Assembly: GCA_964483805.1 (NCBI GenBank)
Contig: CAZADH010000069.1
Span: 1 to 23,757, forward strand
Direction: 5' to 3'
Length of the DNA: 23,757 bases
DNA from: CAZADH01 sp964483805
Lineage (GTDB): Bacteria > Muiribacteriota > Ozemobacteria > Ozemobacterales > Ozemobacteraceae
The stretch's first letter is position 1; each line of letters starts with the position of its first letter. Both the position numbers and the translations under genes were made by a program. The notes under the pieces are model-generated. The model saw nothing but the letters and a program-made list of their open reading frames with translations. It was not told the DNA's origin and searched no databases. Shown piece by piece: positions 16,421-23,556 of this stretch.

Positions 16421-17518
16421 ATGAAGATCGGCCTGGCCGGGCTGCCCATGTCGGGCAAGACCACCCTGTTCAATCTCGTTACCCGCAACAACGCCCAGTT
16501 AAAGGACTATATCGCCCAGTCCGAAGAGGTCAACACCGGCGTGATCAAGGTCCCCGACGCCCGCGTCGACAAACTGGCCGAGTTTTTCAAACCAAAGAAG
16601 ACGACCTACGCCACGGTCGAGTTCATCGATATCCCCGGTATTGCCAAGGAAGAAGGACCGAAGACCGGGTTCTCGGTCAAGACGCTGGCGCATATCCGCA
16701 GTGGCGACGCGATCGCCCTGGTGGTGCGTCTGTTCGTCGATGAGAGCGTCGCCCACGTGCACCGCCGCATCGATCCGGCGTCCGACCTCGAAGAGTTGTT
16801 GCTCGAGTTCATCTTCGCCGATCTCGAACTGGTCGAGAACAAGATCGTCCGGCTCGGCAAAGAACTGAAGGCCGGCAAAAAACCCGAACTGGTGCGCGAA
16901 CAAGCCTTGATGGACCAGCTCGCCGCCGCCCTGAAAAACAACCAGACCATTGCCTCCCTTGCCCTCGATGCCGAGTCGACTGCGCTGATCCGCGGTTTCC
17001 GTTTCCTGACCGAGAAACCGTTGCTGGTCGTGGGCAACTGCAACGATGCGCAGTTGGCCAAGCCGGACGGTGACCCGATGGTGGCTTCGATGCGCAAGAT
17101 CGCGGCGCAACACGGTTGGCCGACCCTGTTGGTGGCCGGCAAGACCGAGATGGAGTGCGCCGGTCTGTCGCCCGAGGAGGAGCGAACCTTCCTCGCCGAG
17201 TACGGCATCACCACCCCCGGCCGCGACAAACTGATCACCGAAGCCTACAATACATTGCGTTACATTTCCTTCTTGACCGCCGGCGAAGACGAGTGTCGCG
17301 CCTGGCCGCTCCAGCGGGGCACCAACGCCCAGAAGGCGGCGGGCAAGATCCACAGCGACATCGAGCGCGGGTTTATCCGGGCCGAGACGGTCGCTTTCGC
17401 CGACTTCGTTCAACACGGTGGGCTCAATGGCGCCAAGCAGGCCGGAGTGATGCGTCTCGAGGGCAAGGAGTACATCGTGCAGGATGGCGACATCATCAAC
17501 TTCCGCTTCAACGTGTGA
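16421..17518 (+). CDS. ychF: YchF-type ATP/GTPase (Obg family, TGS C-terminus)
   Basis: The 365-residue product has the length and architecture of YchF, a ribosome-associated P-loop NTPase. Residues 4-15 give the P-loop GLAGLPMSGKTT, which is MSGKT instead of the more usual NVGKS. The G3 motif is DIPGIAKEEG. The C-terminal YchF/TGS region is very well conserved: FLTAGEDECRAWPLQRGTNAQKAAGKIH, then IERGFIRAETVAFADF and EGKEYIVQDGDIINFRFNV. In place of the YchF-type NVxED adenine-recognition motif I see GNCNDAQL, so nucleotide preference may differ. A clear ribosome-binding site (AAGGAG) and a sigma-70-like promoter (TTGTCG-17-TAGAAT, 16359-16387) precede it. It appears to head the signalling operon downstream. 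Confidence 0.92.
   Translation: MKIGLAGLPMSGKTTLFNLVTRNNAQLKDYIAQSEEVNTGVIKVPDARVDKLAEFFKPKKTTYATVEFIDIPGIAKEEGPKTGFSVKTLAHIRSGDAIALVVRLFVDESVAHVHRRIDPASDLEELLLEFIFADLELVENKIVRLGKELKAGKKPELVREQALMDQLAAALKNNQTIASLALDAESTALIRGFRFLTEKPLLVVGNCNDAQLAKPDGDPMVASMRKIAAQHGWPTLLVAGKTEMECAGLSPEEERTFLAEYGITTPGRDKLITEAYNTLRYISFLTAGEDECRAWPLQRGTNAQKAAGKIHSDIERGFIRAETVAFADFVQHGGLNGAKQAGVMRLEGKEYIVQDGDIINFRFNV
17249..17261. repeat. Dispersed palindrome, degenerate (AATAC ATT GCGTT)
   Basis: The left arm is perfect with spacer ATT as in the 20476 copy; eight of ten arm bases match. Inside ychF, encoding AAT ACA TTG CGT. Confidence 0.5.
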
Positions 17519-17569
17519 CCGCAGGCGGCAGGGACCGGTGACCTCGTCGGCGGCCACAGCAAACCGGCC

Positions 17570-20308
17570 ATGACGCTGCGCCAGCAACTGACGGCGTTGT
17601 TGGCCGTGGTGACGCTCCTCGTCGGCGGTTTCGTCGCGCTGTCGACCTGGTCGTTCATGGAGACCGAGCGGTTCTTTCGTGACGAACTGAATTCGCATCT
17701 GCAACTGGCCCGCGGTTACGAGCGCCTGGTCATCAGTTGGCTGGCGGTGGCGCAGCCGGCCCAGAGTCCGATCGGTCTCGCTTTCCAGAGCACCCCCATC
17801 GCGTCGGCGGCGCTGCAGCGGTTGGCCGGTGAACGGCGGCGTCTCGACACGTTGCTCGACGGACAACCCCGGCTGGCGCAGTGGACGTCAATACGAAGTA
17901 TTCTCGCCTCCTACACGCAACGGCTGGCGTCGGTCATGGCGATGCGCGACCAGATGCGCCGGCTCAACCGCGACGAGCGCATGTCGCGGCGCGACCTGTC
18001 CCGCGAGCTGGTCACCCGGGCCAACAGCCTGCACCTGGCGTTCCAGACCACCATCGGTGAACTGGCCAAGAAGTTCAAGACCAGCGACTTCGCTGGCACC
18101 GGCGACAGCACCTCGCGGCTCCTCGACCGCTTGCATCGCGTCGAAGGCGATTTGCGCGCGATCCAGGCCAACATCGATCAGTACGTCTCGGCCCAGGACG
18201 AAATCGACACCTCGGCACTCGCGGTGCCGCAGGACGAACTCGAGAACCAGGCCGACAGCATCGAAAAGCGGTTGCGGGCGGTGCAGAACCTGCTCGAGCA
18301 GACGGCCAGACGCGCCCCGGTCGCTTATCAGAAACGTGGCCTGCAAGCGATTCTCGACAACATCCAGGGTTTTCACAGCGAGTTTCGCCGGATCCGCGGC
18401 CTGGTTGAGACCCAGGATTTGAGCCGTATCGACCTCGAAGAACGCCTGGCCGGCAGCGAACTCAACCTCAGACAACTGCTCGACCGGGGCATCACTTCCT
18501 GCGTGAAAGAGGCCGAGTATTTCTGGGACCAGATCGACAACCGCGTCGAGACCCTCAACATCGATCTGCGGCGGCGCACGACGTTGAGCCAGTTGTGCGT
18601 CGGCCTCGCGGTGATCCTGAGCGTCATGGGCCTGGTCTGGCTGCCGCGCCGCCTCGGCAGTCCGCTGCATCGGCTCAGTTCGACGGTGGCGCGACTGATG
18701 CCCGGAGAACGACTGGCTTTCATTCCGCCCAGCGGCGTCGAAGAGATCGATCTGCTCGAGCGATCGTTTCGCGGCATGGTCGAACGCGTCGGTGAGAGCC
18801 TGCGCGACAACATGCGCTACATCGCGGCCATCGGCGAAATCTGGAAGGTCTTTGCCACCCTCAACGTCAGCCCCGATGCAAGCGATGACGACCCGCGACC
18901 CGATACGACGGTGGGCATCGAACGCATGCTGAACCTGCTGCTCGACAACCTGCCGCAACTCGATGTCGTCAAGGTCGTGCACCCCGCGCAGCCGGCGAAA
19001 GACAAGACAGGCGGCGGCGTGACCGAGCTGCAGGTGGTCGCCGAGGCGACGCGGGCCGAGTGGCGGGAGTCCCCGGCGGGACGCGAATACCTGGCCACGG
19101 CGGCCGAAAATGGCCTGCTGCCGGTCGACCGGACCGTCTCGGGTTGGGTCTTCAGCAATGGGGCGACCACCTGGGATGCAGGCAACGCCGCGGTCGGCCC
19201 CTCATCGTATCCCACCCCGCTGCCGGCGTGCGCCCTGTCTCAACCCGGCGCACCCGAGCGCGGTCTGCAGGGCAGCTATGTGGCCCTGCAACTGCGGCCC
19301 GCCATCACCGATTACGAGATCACCTCGCGCCAGGCCGAGCGAATCGGCAACGAGATTCCCAGCGGCTATACCCTGGTCGCCTACGCCACTGACACGACGT
19401 TCCGCCTGTCGATGCAAGAGATGACCTTCCTCTCGATCGTCGGCAACCAGATCATTGAATTACAACGTATTGCCGATCTGACCGGGTACAACCGGTTCAC
19501 GCGCACGCAGATCGACGCCGCCCAGGTCATTCAGAAGAGCATCCTGCCCCAGCGCCTGCCACAGGTTGCCGGCCTGTGGGTCGACAATGCCTGGCGCATG
19601 GCCTCGGAGGTCGGTGGCGACTGTCACGATTTCTTCACCGGCATCGGCGACGGCCGCCTCGGACTTTTCATCGCCGACGTCAGCGGTAAGAACCTGCCCG
19701 CCGCCCTCGTAACCATGACGATCAATGCCTCGGTGCGCACCCTGCTCAAGTCGACACCGGTCGAGCAATTGAGCCCCGGGTATATCCTGACGCAGGTCAA
19801 CAAGGTCATCATGGAGTCGCTCGCCGACGACAAGTTCGTGACCATGATTTGCGCCATCGTCGATGCGCGGGAACACAGCCTGACCATGGCGCTGGCCGGC
19901 CATCCACCGGCCTATCGGCGGTTTCACGACCAGGGGTTGAAGCTCGGCGAGATGACGGCCTCGGGCCCGCCGCTGGGCATCCTCGACTTTACATACACCG
20001 ATCGTAAGTTTATCATCAGCGAAGGGGACTTGATTCTCTTCTACACCGATGGCGTGACCGAGTGTCGCAACGCCGCGGTCCAGGAGTTCCAGATCGATCG
20101 GCTCAAGAAGTTTCTCGAGCGTGAGCATGGGGCCTGCCCGGCCCAGGAACTGCTTGCGGAACTCGACGGGTTTCGTGGCGGGGCCAAAGAGCACGACGAC
20201 ATCACGATTATCGCCCTCGGTGTGGGTGACCGACCGGGGACCGGCGGCAAGAAGGCGGAGACAGGCGCCACAGGGCGCGCCCAGCTCCGACGGGGAAACA
20301 GACGATGA
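17570..20308 (+). CDS. Transmembrane HAMP-SpoIIE (PP2C-type) phosphatase
   Basis: The 912-residue signalling protein has a first transmembrane helix (about residues 5-27), a long helical extracytoplasmic region, and a second transmembrane helix (about 338-357, LCVGLAVILSVMGLVWL). A HAMP-like linker follows (GSPLHRLSSTVARLMPGERLAF), then a GAF-like region (about 420-640) and a C-terminal SpoIIE/RsbU PP2C domain. The phosphatase metal ligands are visible: GGDCHDFF (Asp684), FIADVSGKNLPAALVTM (Asp703), FYTDGVTEC (Asp827) and DDITII (Asp876/877). Such enzymes dephosphorylate anti-sigma antagonists or similar partners; no STAS or RsbW gene is present here. The stop overlaps the next start (ATGA). 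Two copies of the dispersed palindrome lie inside (17890-17902 and 19459-19471). Confidence 0.92.
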   Translation: MTLRQQLTALLAVVTLLVGGFVALSTWSFMETERFFRDELNSHLQLARGYERLVISWLAVAQPAQSPIGLAFQSTPIASAALQRLAGERRRLDTLLDGQPRLAQWTSIRSILASYTQRLASVMAMRDQMRRLNRDERMSRRDLSRELVTRANSLHLAFQTTIGELAKKFKTSDFAGTGDSTSRLLDRLHRVEGDLRAIQANIDQYVSAQDEIDTSALAVPQDELENQADSIEKRLRAVQNLLEQTARRAPVAYQKRGLQAILDNIQGFHSEFRRIRGLVETQDLSRIDLEERLAGSELNLRQLLDRGITSCVKEAEYFWDQIDNRVETLNIDLRRRTTLSQLCVGLAVILSVMGLVWLPRRLGSPLHRLSSTVARLMPGERLAFIPPSGVEEIDLLERSFRGMVERVGESLRDNMRYIAAIGEIWKVFATLNVSPDASDDDPRPDTTVGIERMLNLLLDNLPQLDVVKVVHPAQPAKDKTGGGVTELQVVAEATRAEWRESPAGREYLATAAENGLLPVDRTVSGWVFSNGATTWDAGNAAVGPSSYPTPLPACALSQPGAPERGLQGSYVALQLRPAITDYEITSRQAERIGNEIPSGYTLVAYATDTTFRLSMQEMTFLSIVGNQIIELQRIADLTGYNRFTRTQIDAAQVIQKSILPQRLPQVAGLWVDNAWRMASEVGGDCHDFFTGIGDGRLGLFIADVSGKNLPAALVTMTINASVRTLLKSTPVEQLSPGYILTQVNKVIMESLADDKFVTMICAIVDAREHSLTMALAGHPPAYRRFHDQGLKLGEMTASGPPLGILDFTYTDRKFIISEGDLILFYTDGVTECRNAAVQEFQIDRLKKFLEREHGACPAQELLAELDGFRGGAKEHDDITIIALGVGDRPGTGGKKAETGATGRAQLRRGNRR
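17890..17902. repeat. Dispersed palindrome, perfect arms (AATAC GAA GTATT)
   Basis: Perfect 5-3-5 palindrome inside the SpoIIE phosphatase gene (codons TCA ATA CGA AGT ATT). The minus strand continues GTATTGAC, like the lepA and OPT copies. Confidence 0.8.
19459..19471. repeat. Dispersed palindrome (ATTAC AAC GTATT), one arm mismatch
   Basis: Nine of ten arm bases match; inside the SpoIIE phosphatase gene with codons GAA TTA CAA CGT ATT, including the rare-looking TTA. Followed by GCC as in other copies (GTATTGCC). Confidence 0.65.
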
Positions 20309-21003
20309 TGCAAGAGATTCTCACCGATCCCGGCACCGGTTACTGGGACCGCACCTGGGGGCGCATGCTCAAGCACCAGGCGATGATCGCGCCATCCGGC
20401 AAACTGATGCAACTGATGCTCCCGTTTCTGCCACGGGGCGCACAGGTTCTCGACCTGGGGTGCGGCGAGGGTCGCAATACATTGTATTTAGCCCGCATCG
20501 GTTACCAGGCCATCGGTCTCGACATCTCGCGCAAAGGGGTCACGGCACTGGCCAACAACCTGTTCGAAGAAGATGTCCAGGCCGGCGTTCTCGTCGGCGA
20601 TGCCGGCAGCATTCCGTTGCGCGACGGGAGCCTGCACGGCATTCTCGCGCACAATCTTTTCGACCACGTCGGCCGCGATCTGTTCCATACGGCACTGGCG
20701 TCGTGTTGGCGCGTGCTCGTGCCGGGCGGCATCCTCTTGATGACCCTGGACGCAGCCGCCGCGATCGAGCACGATCCGCCGACACATTATGTCGGCCGCG
20801 ATGACCATGCGGTGATCTTCGTGAAAGGGCCCAAGCGCGGTCTGCTCTTCCGCCCCTACCGCGACGAAGAACTGCGCGAACTGCCCGCGCTGGGTTGGGA
20901 AATCCGCCGCCAGGAGATGTCGCCTCGCCGCGCCGTAATCCTGCTGTTGCAGAAACCAAACCCGACGGCAGCCCCACCACGAGAGCAGCTCCAGTCGCGA
21001 TGA
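20305..21003 (+). CDS. Class I SAM-dependent methyltransferase
   Basis: The 232-residue protein has methyltransferase motif I VLDLGCGEGRNTLYLA (about residues 48-63), an acidic residue ending beta-2 (AIGLDIS), then DAGSIPLRDGSLHGILAHN and a CWRVLVPGGILLMTLD segment, as in Methyltransf_11/25-like small-molecule methyltransferases. The substrate cannot be inferred. The start is ATG 20305, overlapping the phosphatase stop as ATGA; ATG 20308 is equally possible. It sits between a SpoIIE phosphatase and a histidine kinase with overlaps at both ends, so it is translationally coupled to a signalling cassette. Motif I is encoded partly by AAT ACA TTG TAT TTA, AT-rich codons unlike its neighbours, because a perfect AATAC-ATT-GTATT palindrome (20476-20488) lies there. 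Confidence 0.9.
   Translation: MMQEILTDPGTGYWDRTWGRMLKHQAMIAPSGKLMQLMLPFLPRGAQVLDLGCGEGRNTLYLARIGYQAIGLDISRKGVTALANNLFEEDVQAGVLVGDAGSIPLRDGSLHGILAHNLFDHVGRDLFHTALASCWRVLVPGGILLMTLDAAAAIEHDPPTHYVGRDDHAVIFVKGPKRGLLFRPYRDEELRELPALGWEIRRQEMSPRRAVILLLQKPNPTAAPPREQLQSR
20476..20488. repeat. Dispersed palindrome, perfect arms (AATAC ATT GTATT)
   Basis: Perfect 5-3-5 palindrome inside methyltransferase motif I. Together with its minus-strand flank GC it repeats 15 bases identical to 774-788. It uses the codons AAT ACA TTG TAT TTA in a gene that otherwise prefers GC-ending codons. Confidence 0.8.
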
Positions 21004-22583
21004 AGACGGCCGCGGCGAGCGAGCGTCGGCGCGAAGCCATCATCGATGCCGTGGCCAGCGCCATGCGCAGCGGCCTCGACCAGGGCGGTCATGCGCACAT
21101 TGATGCCATTCTGACCCAATTCGGGCGGGCGACCGGCTCACATCGTGTCTATGTCGGTCGCCTGAGCGCGACATCCCAAGGCCGGCAGACGATCGACGTG
21201 ACCCACGAGTGGTGCGCCCCGGGTTACGCCGGTCGACGCGGCAATACCCGCTATGTCGAGAAGTCGATCGACGATCTGGGGCTGGCCCGCTGGGTATCCG
21301 TGCTCGCGCATGACGAGCCGATCCTCGGCCCCTTCGATCTTCTCCCGGCCACGGAGCACCGGTGGTTCACCGGCCTGCCGACCCGGGCGGTGGCGATCGC
21401 CCCGCTTCGGGTCAACGATGCGCTTTGGGGTCTGCTCGGTTTCGACGATGTCGACCGCGACCAGGCCTGGAGTCTGGCCGACATCGGTTCGCTGCGCGCG
21501 ATGGCGAATCTGCTGGCCGGCATCGTCACCCATCACCAACTCGGCCTGGCCCTGAACGACAGCGAACACCGGCTGGCCAACTTGCTGGCCTTCTGCGATG
21601 AACCGCTGATGATTCTCGACGAGGAGTTCCATTTCACCGACGTCAACCCACCCACGTGCGAACTGCTGCGCCGCACCCGCAGTGAAATCCTGCAGTTGCA
21701 GCCCCCGGACCTGCACCCGGTCGACCGGCTCACCCGGTTGATGCCGTTGTTCGAGCGTCTGACAGCCGACGGCGAGGCGCGGTTCGAGTTGCCGACCTTG
21801 CGCGGTGACGGCACCGGTTTCACCGCTGAAGTCCGCGTCCGCTGGCTCCCGGGAACACCCAGGCGCGTTCTGGCCTCAATGCACGATGCCTCGCAACGCA
21901 ACCTCGCCGAGCGCTACATCATCGAAGCGACCGAGGCCGAGCAACGTCGCATCGGGCAAGACCTGCACGATGGCCTGTGCCAGCATCTCAAGAGTCTCGA
22001 GGTGCGTCTGGCGGTGGTCGAAGGCGAGTTCGAGCGCCAGGGTCTGCCCCGGGTCGAAGAGATCTCCCGCATCGGCAACGAGATCAATGCCGCCGTTAAG
22101 GCGGCCTATGCCATCTCGCGGGGCTTGCTGCCCACCGGTGTCGAGGTGCACGACTTTCCCACCCATCTGCACAATATGTTGCAGAGTTTTGCGGCCTCCG
22201 AGGGAGTCGCGATCGCCGCCGAGATCAAACCCGCCGGCCTCATTCACGACCGCACCATCGCCACGCATGTGTTTCGCATTGTCCAGGAGGCGGTGCGCAA
22301 TGCCATCCGCCATGGCCGGGCCGACAAGATCAGCGTGCGGTTTCGCCGCAATCGTTCCGCGTTGACACTCACCATCACCGACAACGGCAGCGGACCGGGC
22401 TCGCAACGCGGGACGGCGCAAGGCGGCATCGGTCTGCCGATCATGCGTTTCCGGGCTGGCGCACTGGGAGCGCGACTCGAGTTCAAGACAAATCCGACCG
22501 GCGGCGCTATCGTCGTCTGCGGGCCGATCAAGACATCAACGGAGGAGCTTCGTGCCCCAAAAAAGCGTGTTGCTGGTCGATGA
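21000..22583 (+). CDS. GAF-PAS sensor histidine kinase (NarX/DesK-like HisKA_3 type)
   Basis: The 527-residue protein has no transmembrane helix. A GAF-like domain (about 10-180, ending in ARWVSVLAHDEP...APLRVNDALWGLLGFDDVD) is followed by a PAS domain (about 188-300, CDEPLMILDEEFHFTDVNPPTCELL). Next come a HisKA_3 dimerisation helix with the phospho-acceptor in EAEQRRIGQDLHDGLCQHL (His323), and an HATPase domain with an N-box around Asn434 (QEAVRNAIRHG), DNGSGPG (Asp461) and GGIGLPIM. ATG 21000 overlaps the methyltransferase stop as ATGA. The frame is open further upstream, but that part reads inside the methyltransferase. The last 32 bases overlap the response-regulator start, so the pair forms a cognate two-component system. 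Confidence 0.93.
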   Translation: MKTAAASERRREAIIDAVASAMRSGLDQGGHAHIDAILTQFGRATGSHRVYVGRLSATSQGRQTIDVTHEWCAPGYAGRRGNTRYVEKSIDDLGLARWVSVLAHDEPILGPFDLLPATEHRWFTGLPTRAVAIAPLRVNDALWGLLGFDDVDRDQAWSLADIGSLRAMANLLAGIVTHHQLGLALNDSEHRLANLLAFCDEPLMILDEEFHFTDVNPPTCELLRRTRSEILQLQPPDLHPVDRLTRLMPLFERLTADGEARFELPTLRGDGTGFTAEVRVRWLPGTPRRVLASMHDASQRNLAERYIIEATEAEQRRIGQDLHDGLCQHLKSLEVRLAVVEGEFERQGLPRVEEISRIGNEINAAVKAAYAISRGLLPTGVEVHDFPTHLHNMLQSFAASEGVAIAAEIKPAGLIHDRTIATHVFRIVQEAVRNAIRHGRADKISVRFRRNRSALTLTITDNGSGPGSQRGTAQGGIGLPIMRFRAGALGARLEFKTNPTGGAIVVCGPIKTSTEELRAPKKRVAGR

Positions 22584-23232
22584 CCATCCGATGATGCGCC
22601 ATGGACTGGCGGCGCTCATCTCACAGCAACCCGACCTGGAGGTGTGGGGCGAGGCGGCATCGGTCGCCGAAACGTTGGCCCAACTCGAACGCGGCCAGCC
22701 CGACTGTGCCATCGTCGATATCTCGCTCAACGATCAACAGGCCAATGGCCTCGATCTCATCAAGATGATTCATAAAAAGTCCGGTTCCCTGCCGATCCTC
22801 GTGCTCTCGATGCACGACGAGAATCTCTATGCCGAGTTGGCGTTGCAGGCCGGCGCCATGGGGTATCTCATGAAGCAGGAACCTCCCCGCCGCGTCATCT
22901 TGGCCCTACGCGAGATTCTCGAGGGCAAGATCAGCCTCAGCGATTCCATGAATCAGGCCATGTTGCGCCACCTGACCCGCAGCGGCGGCAAGACCAACCC
23001 GGGGCCCGAGGTCCTGACTTCACGTGAACTTGCGGTGTTGCGTATGATCGGTACCGGTTACCGACCGCAACAGATCGCCGAGCACCTGTGCCTCAGCGTG
23101 AAGACCGTCGAGTCCCATCGGTTCAACATCCGCAAGAAACTGGGGATCAAATCGTCGGCCGAACTGATCCGGTACGCGGCCCGCTTCACCCAGTCATCAG
23201 GCAGTGATAGCCCTTTCCAGGCCAAATCCTGA
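22552..23232 (+). CDS. NarL/FixJ-type response regulator (receiver + LuxR HTH)
   Basis: The 226-residue regulator starts at GTG 22552 behind a strong ribosome-binding site (GGAGGAG) that lies inside the kinase gene. The receiver domain has acidic residues Asp10-Asp11, the phospho-acceptor Asp56 (DCAIVDISL), a conserved Ser/Thr region (LVLSMHDE) and the MKQE Lys. The C-terminal LuxR helix-turn-helix is clear: LTSRELAVLRMIGTGYRPQQIAEHLCLSVKTVESHRFNIRKKLGIKSSAELIRYA. It should activate or repress genes when phosphorylated by the upstream kinase. No obvious target operator is proven; the 18-bp palindrome at 23264-23281 just downstream is one candidate. Confidence 0.95.
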   Translation: MPQKSVLLVDDHPMMRHGLAALISQQPDLEVWGEAASVAETLAQLERGQPDCAIVDISLNDQQANGLDLIKMIHKKSGSLPILVLSMHDENLYAELALQAGAMGYLMKQEPPRRVILALREILEGKISLSDSMNQAMLRHLTRSGGKTNPGPEVLTSRELAVLRMIGTGYRPQQIAEHLCLSVKTVESHRFNIRKKLGIKSSAELIRYAARFTQSSGSDSPFQAKS

Positions 23233-23263
23233 GGGCATCCCGAACGAACTCACCCAAGCCTCT

Positions 23264-23281
23264 CTAAGTGAATTCACTTAG
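23264..23281. promoter_or_regulatory. 18-bp perfect palindrome downstream of response regulator
   Basis: CTAAGTGAA/TTCACTTAG with no spacer, 31 bp after the regulator stop. It could be a protein operator or a weak terminator stem; no T-tract follows. Confidence 0.4.
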
Positions 23282-23353
23282 GGTCGACTGAGGCGATTCG
23301 CCCATTTTGGATCAGATAGCCAAAATCAGCGACCAGAGCCGCCCGGCGTGTGC

Positions 23354-23524
23354 TTTAATGAGGACGAAGCTGGTTTGAAGTTGTCAAACTACTGGTTTCT
23401 GTCTCGACCCGGGGTAAAGTGAGAGACAACCGCTCTGATCGTGAAACGAAGCCGGTTGGGGCGAGAGAAAAGCGAGCACGGTACCGCGTAGCGGGCGCGG
23501 AACTACCGTGCTCTTGCTTTTTGC
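23354..23524 (+). ncRNA. Candidate structured small RNA ending at a terminator
   Basis: An extended -10-like TGCTTTAAT (23351-23359) precedes about 150 bases with hairpins GTTTGA/TCAAAC and TGTCTC/GAGACA and a direct repeat ACGAAGC[T/C]GGTT (23364-23375 and 23446-23457), and ends in a canonical terminator. There is no good -35 box and no match to a known RNA family that I recognise. Confidence 0.3.
23474..23524. terminator. Strong bidirectional rho-independent-like terminator
   Basis: GAGCACGGTA (23474-23483) pairs perfectly with TACCGTGCTC (23504-23513), with an inner CCGCG/CGCGG stem. On + it is followed by TTGCTTTTTGC; on - by GCTTTTCTC. It serves the right-edge kinase on - and anything transcribed across the gap on +. 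Confidence 0.75.
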
Positions 23525-23556
23525 ACAAGTCGGCTGTTGCGACGGCCGGGCAAGCT

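Larger units (their letters stand above)
23233..23556. other. 324-bp non-coding gap between convergent response regulator and kinase
   Basis: No credible coding frame on either strand. It contains an unusual series of inverted repeats: CTAAGTGAA/TTCACTTAG (23264-23281), GGCG/CGCC (23292-23302), ATTTTGG/CCAAAAT (23304-23326), GTTTGA/TCAAAC (23373-23389), TGTCTC/GAGACA (23400-23428) and a strong terminator (23474-23513). It is long for a convergent junction in such a compact region. Confidence 0.65.

Noticed and set aside
16626..16638. TATCC-CCG-GTATT in ychF as another palindrome copy
   Set aside because: It encodes the constrained DIPGIA G3 motif, so the match is sufficiently explained by protein sequence.
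16499..17866. Long minus-strand frame opposite ychF
   Set aside because: Antisense to a highly conserved YchF; no domain of its own.
20219..20245. GDRP-encoding sequence near the SpoIIE C-terminus as a third REP copy
   Set aside because: The protein ending is similar but the DNA (GTGACCGACCGGGGACC) lacks the CCTAGG-centred palindrome.
21243..21255. AATAC-CCG-CTATG in the histidine kinase as another copy
   Set aside because: The right arm lacks the GTATT core; not distinguishable from chance.
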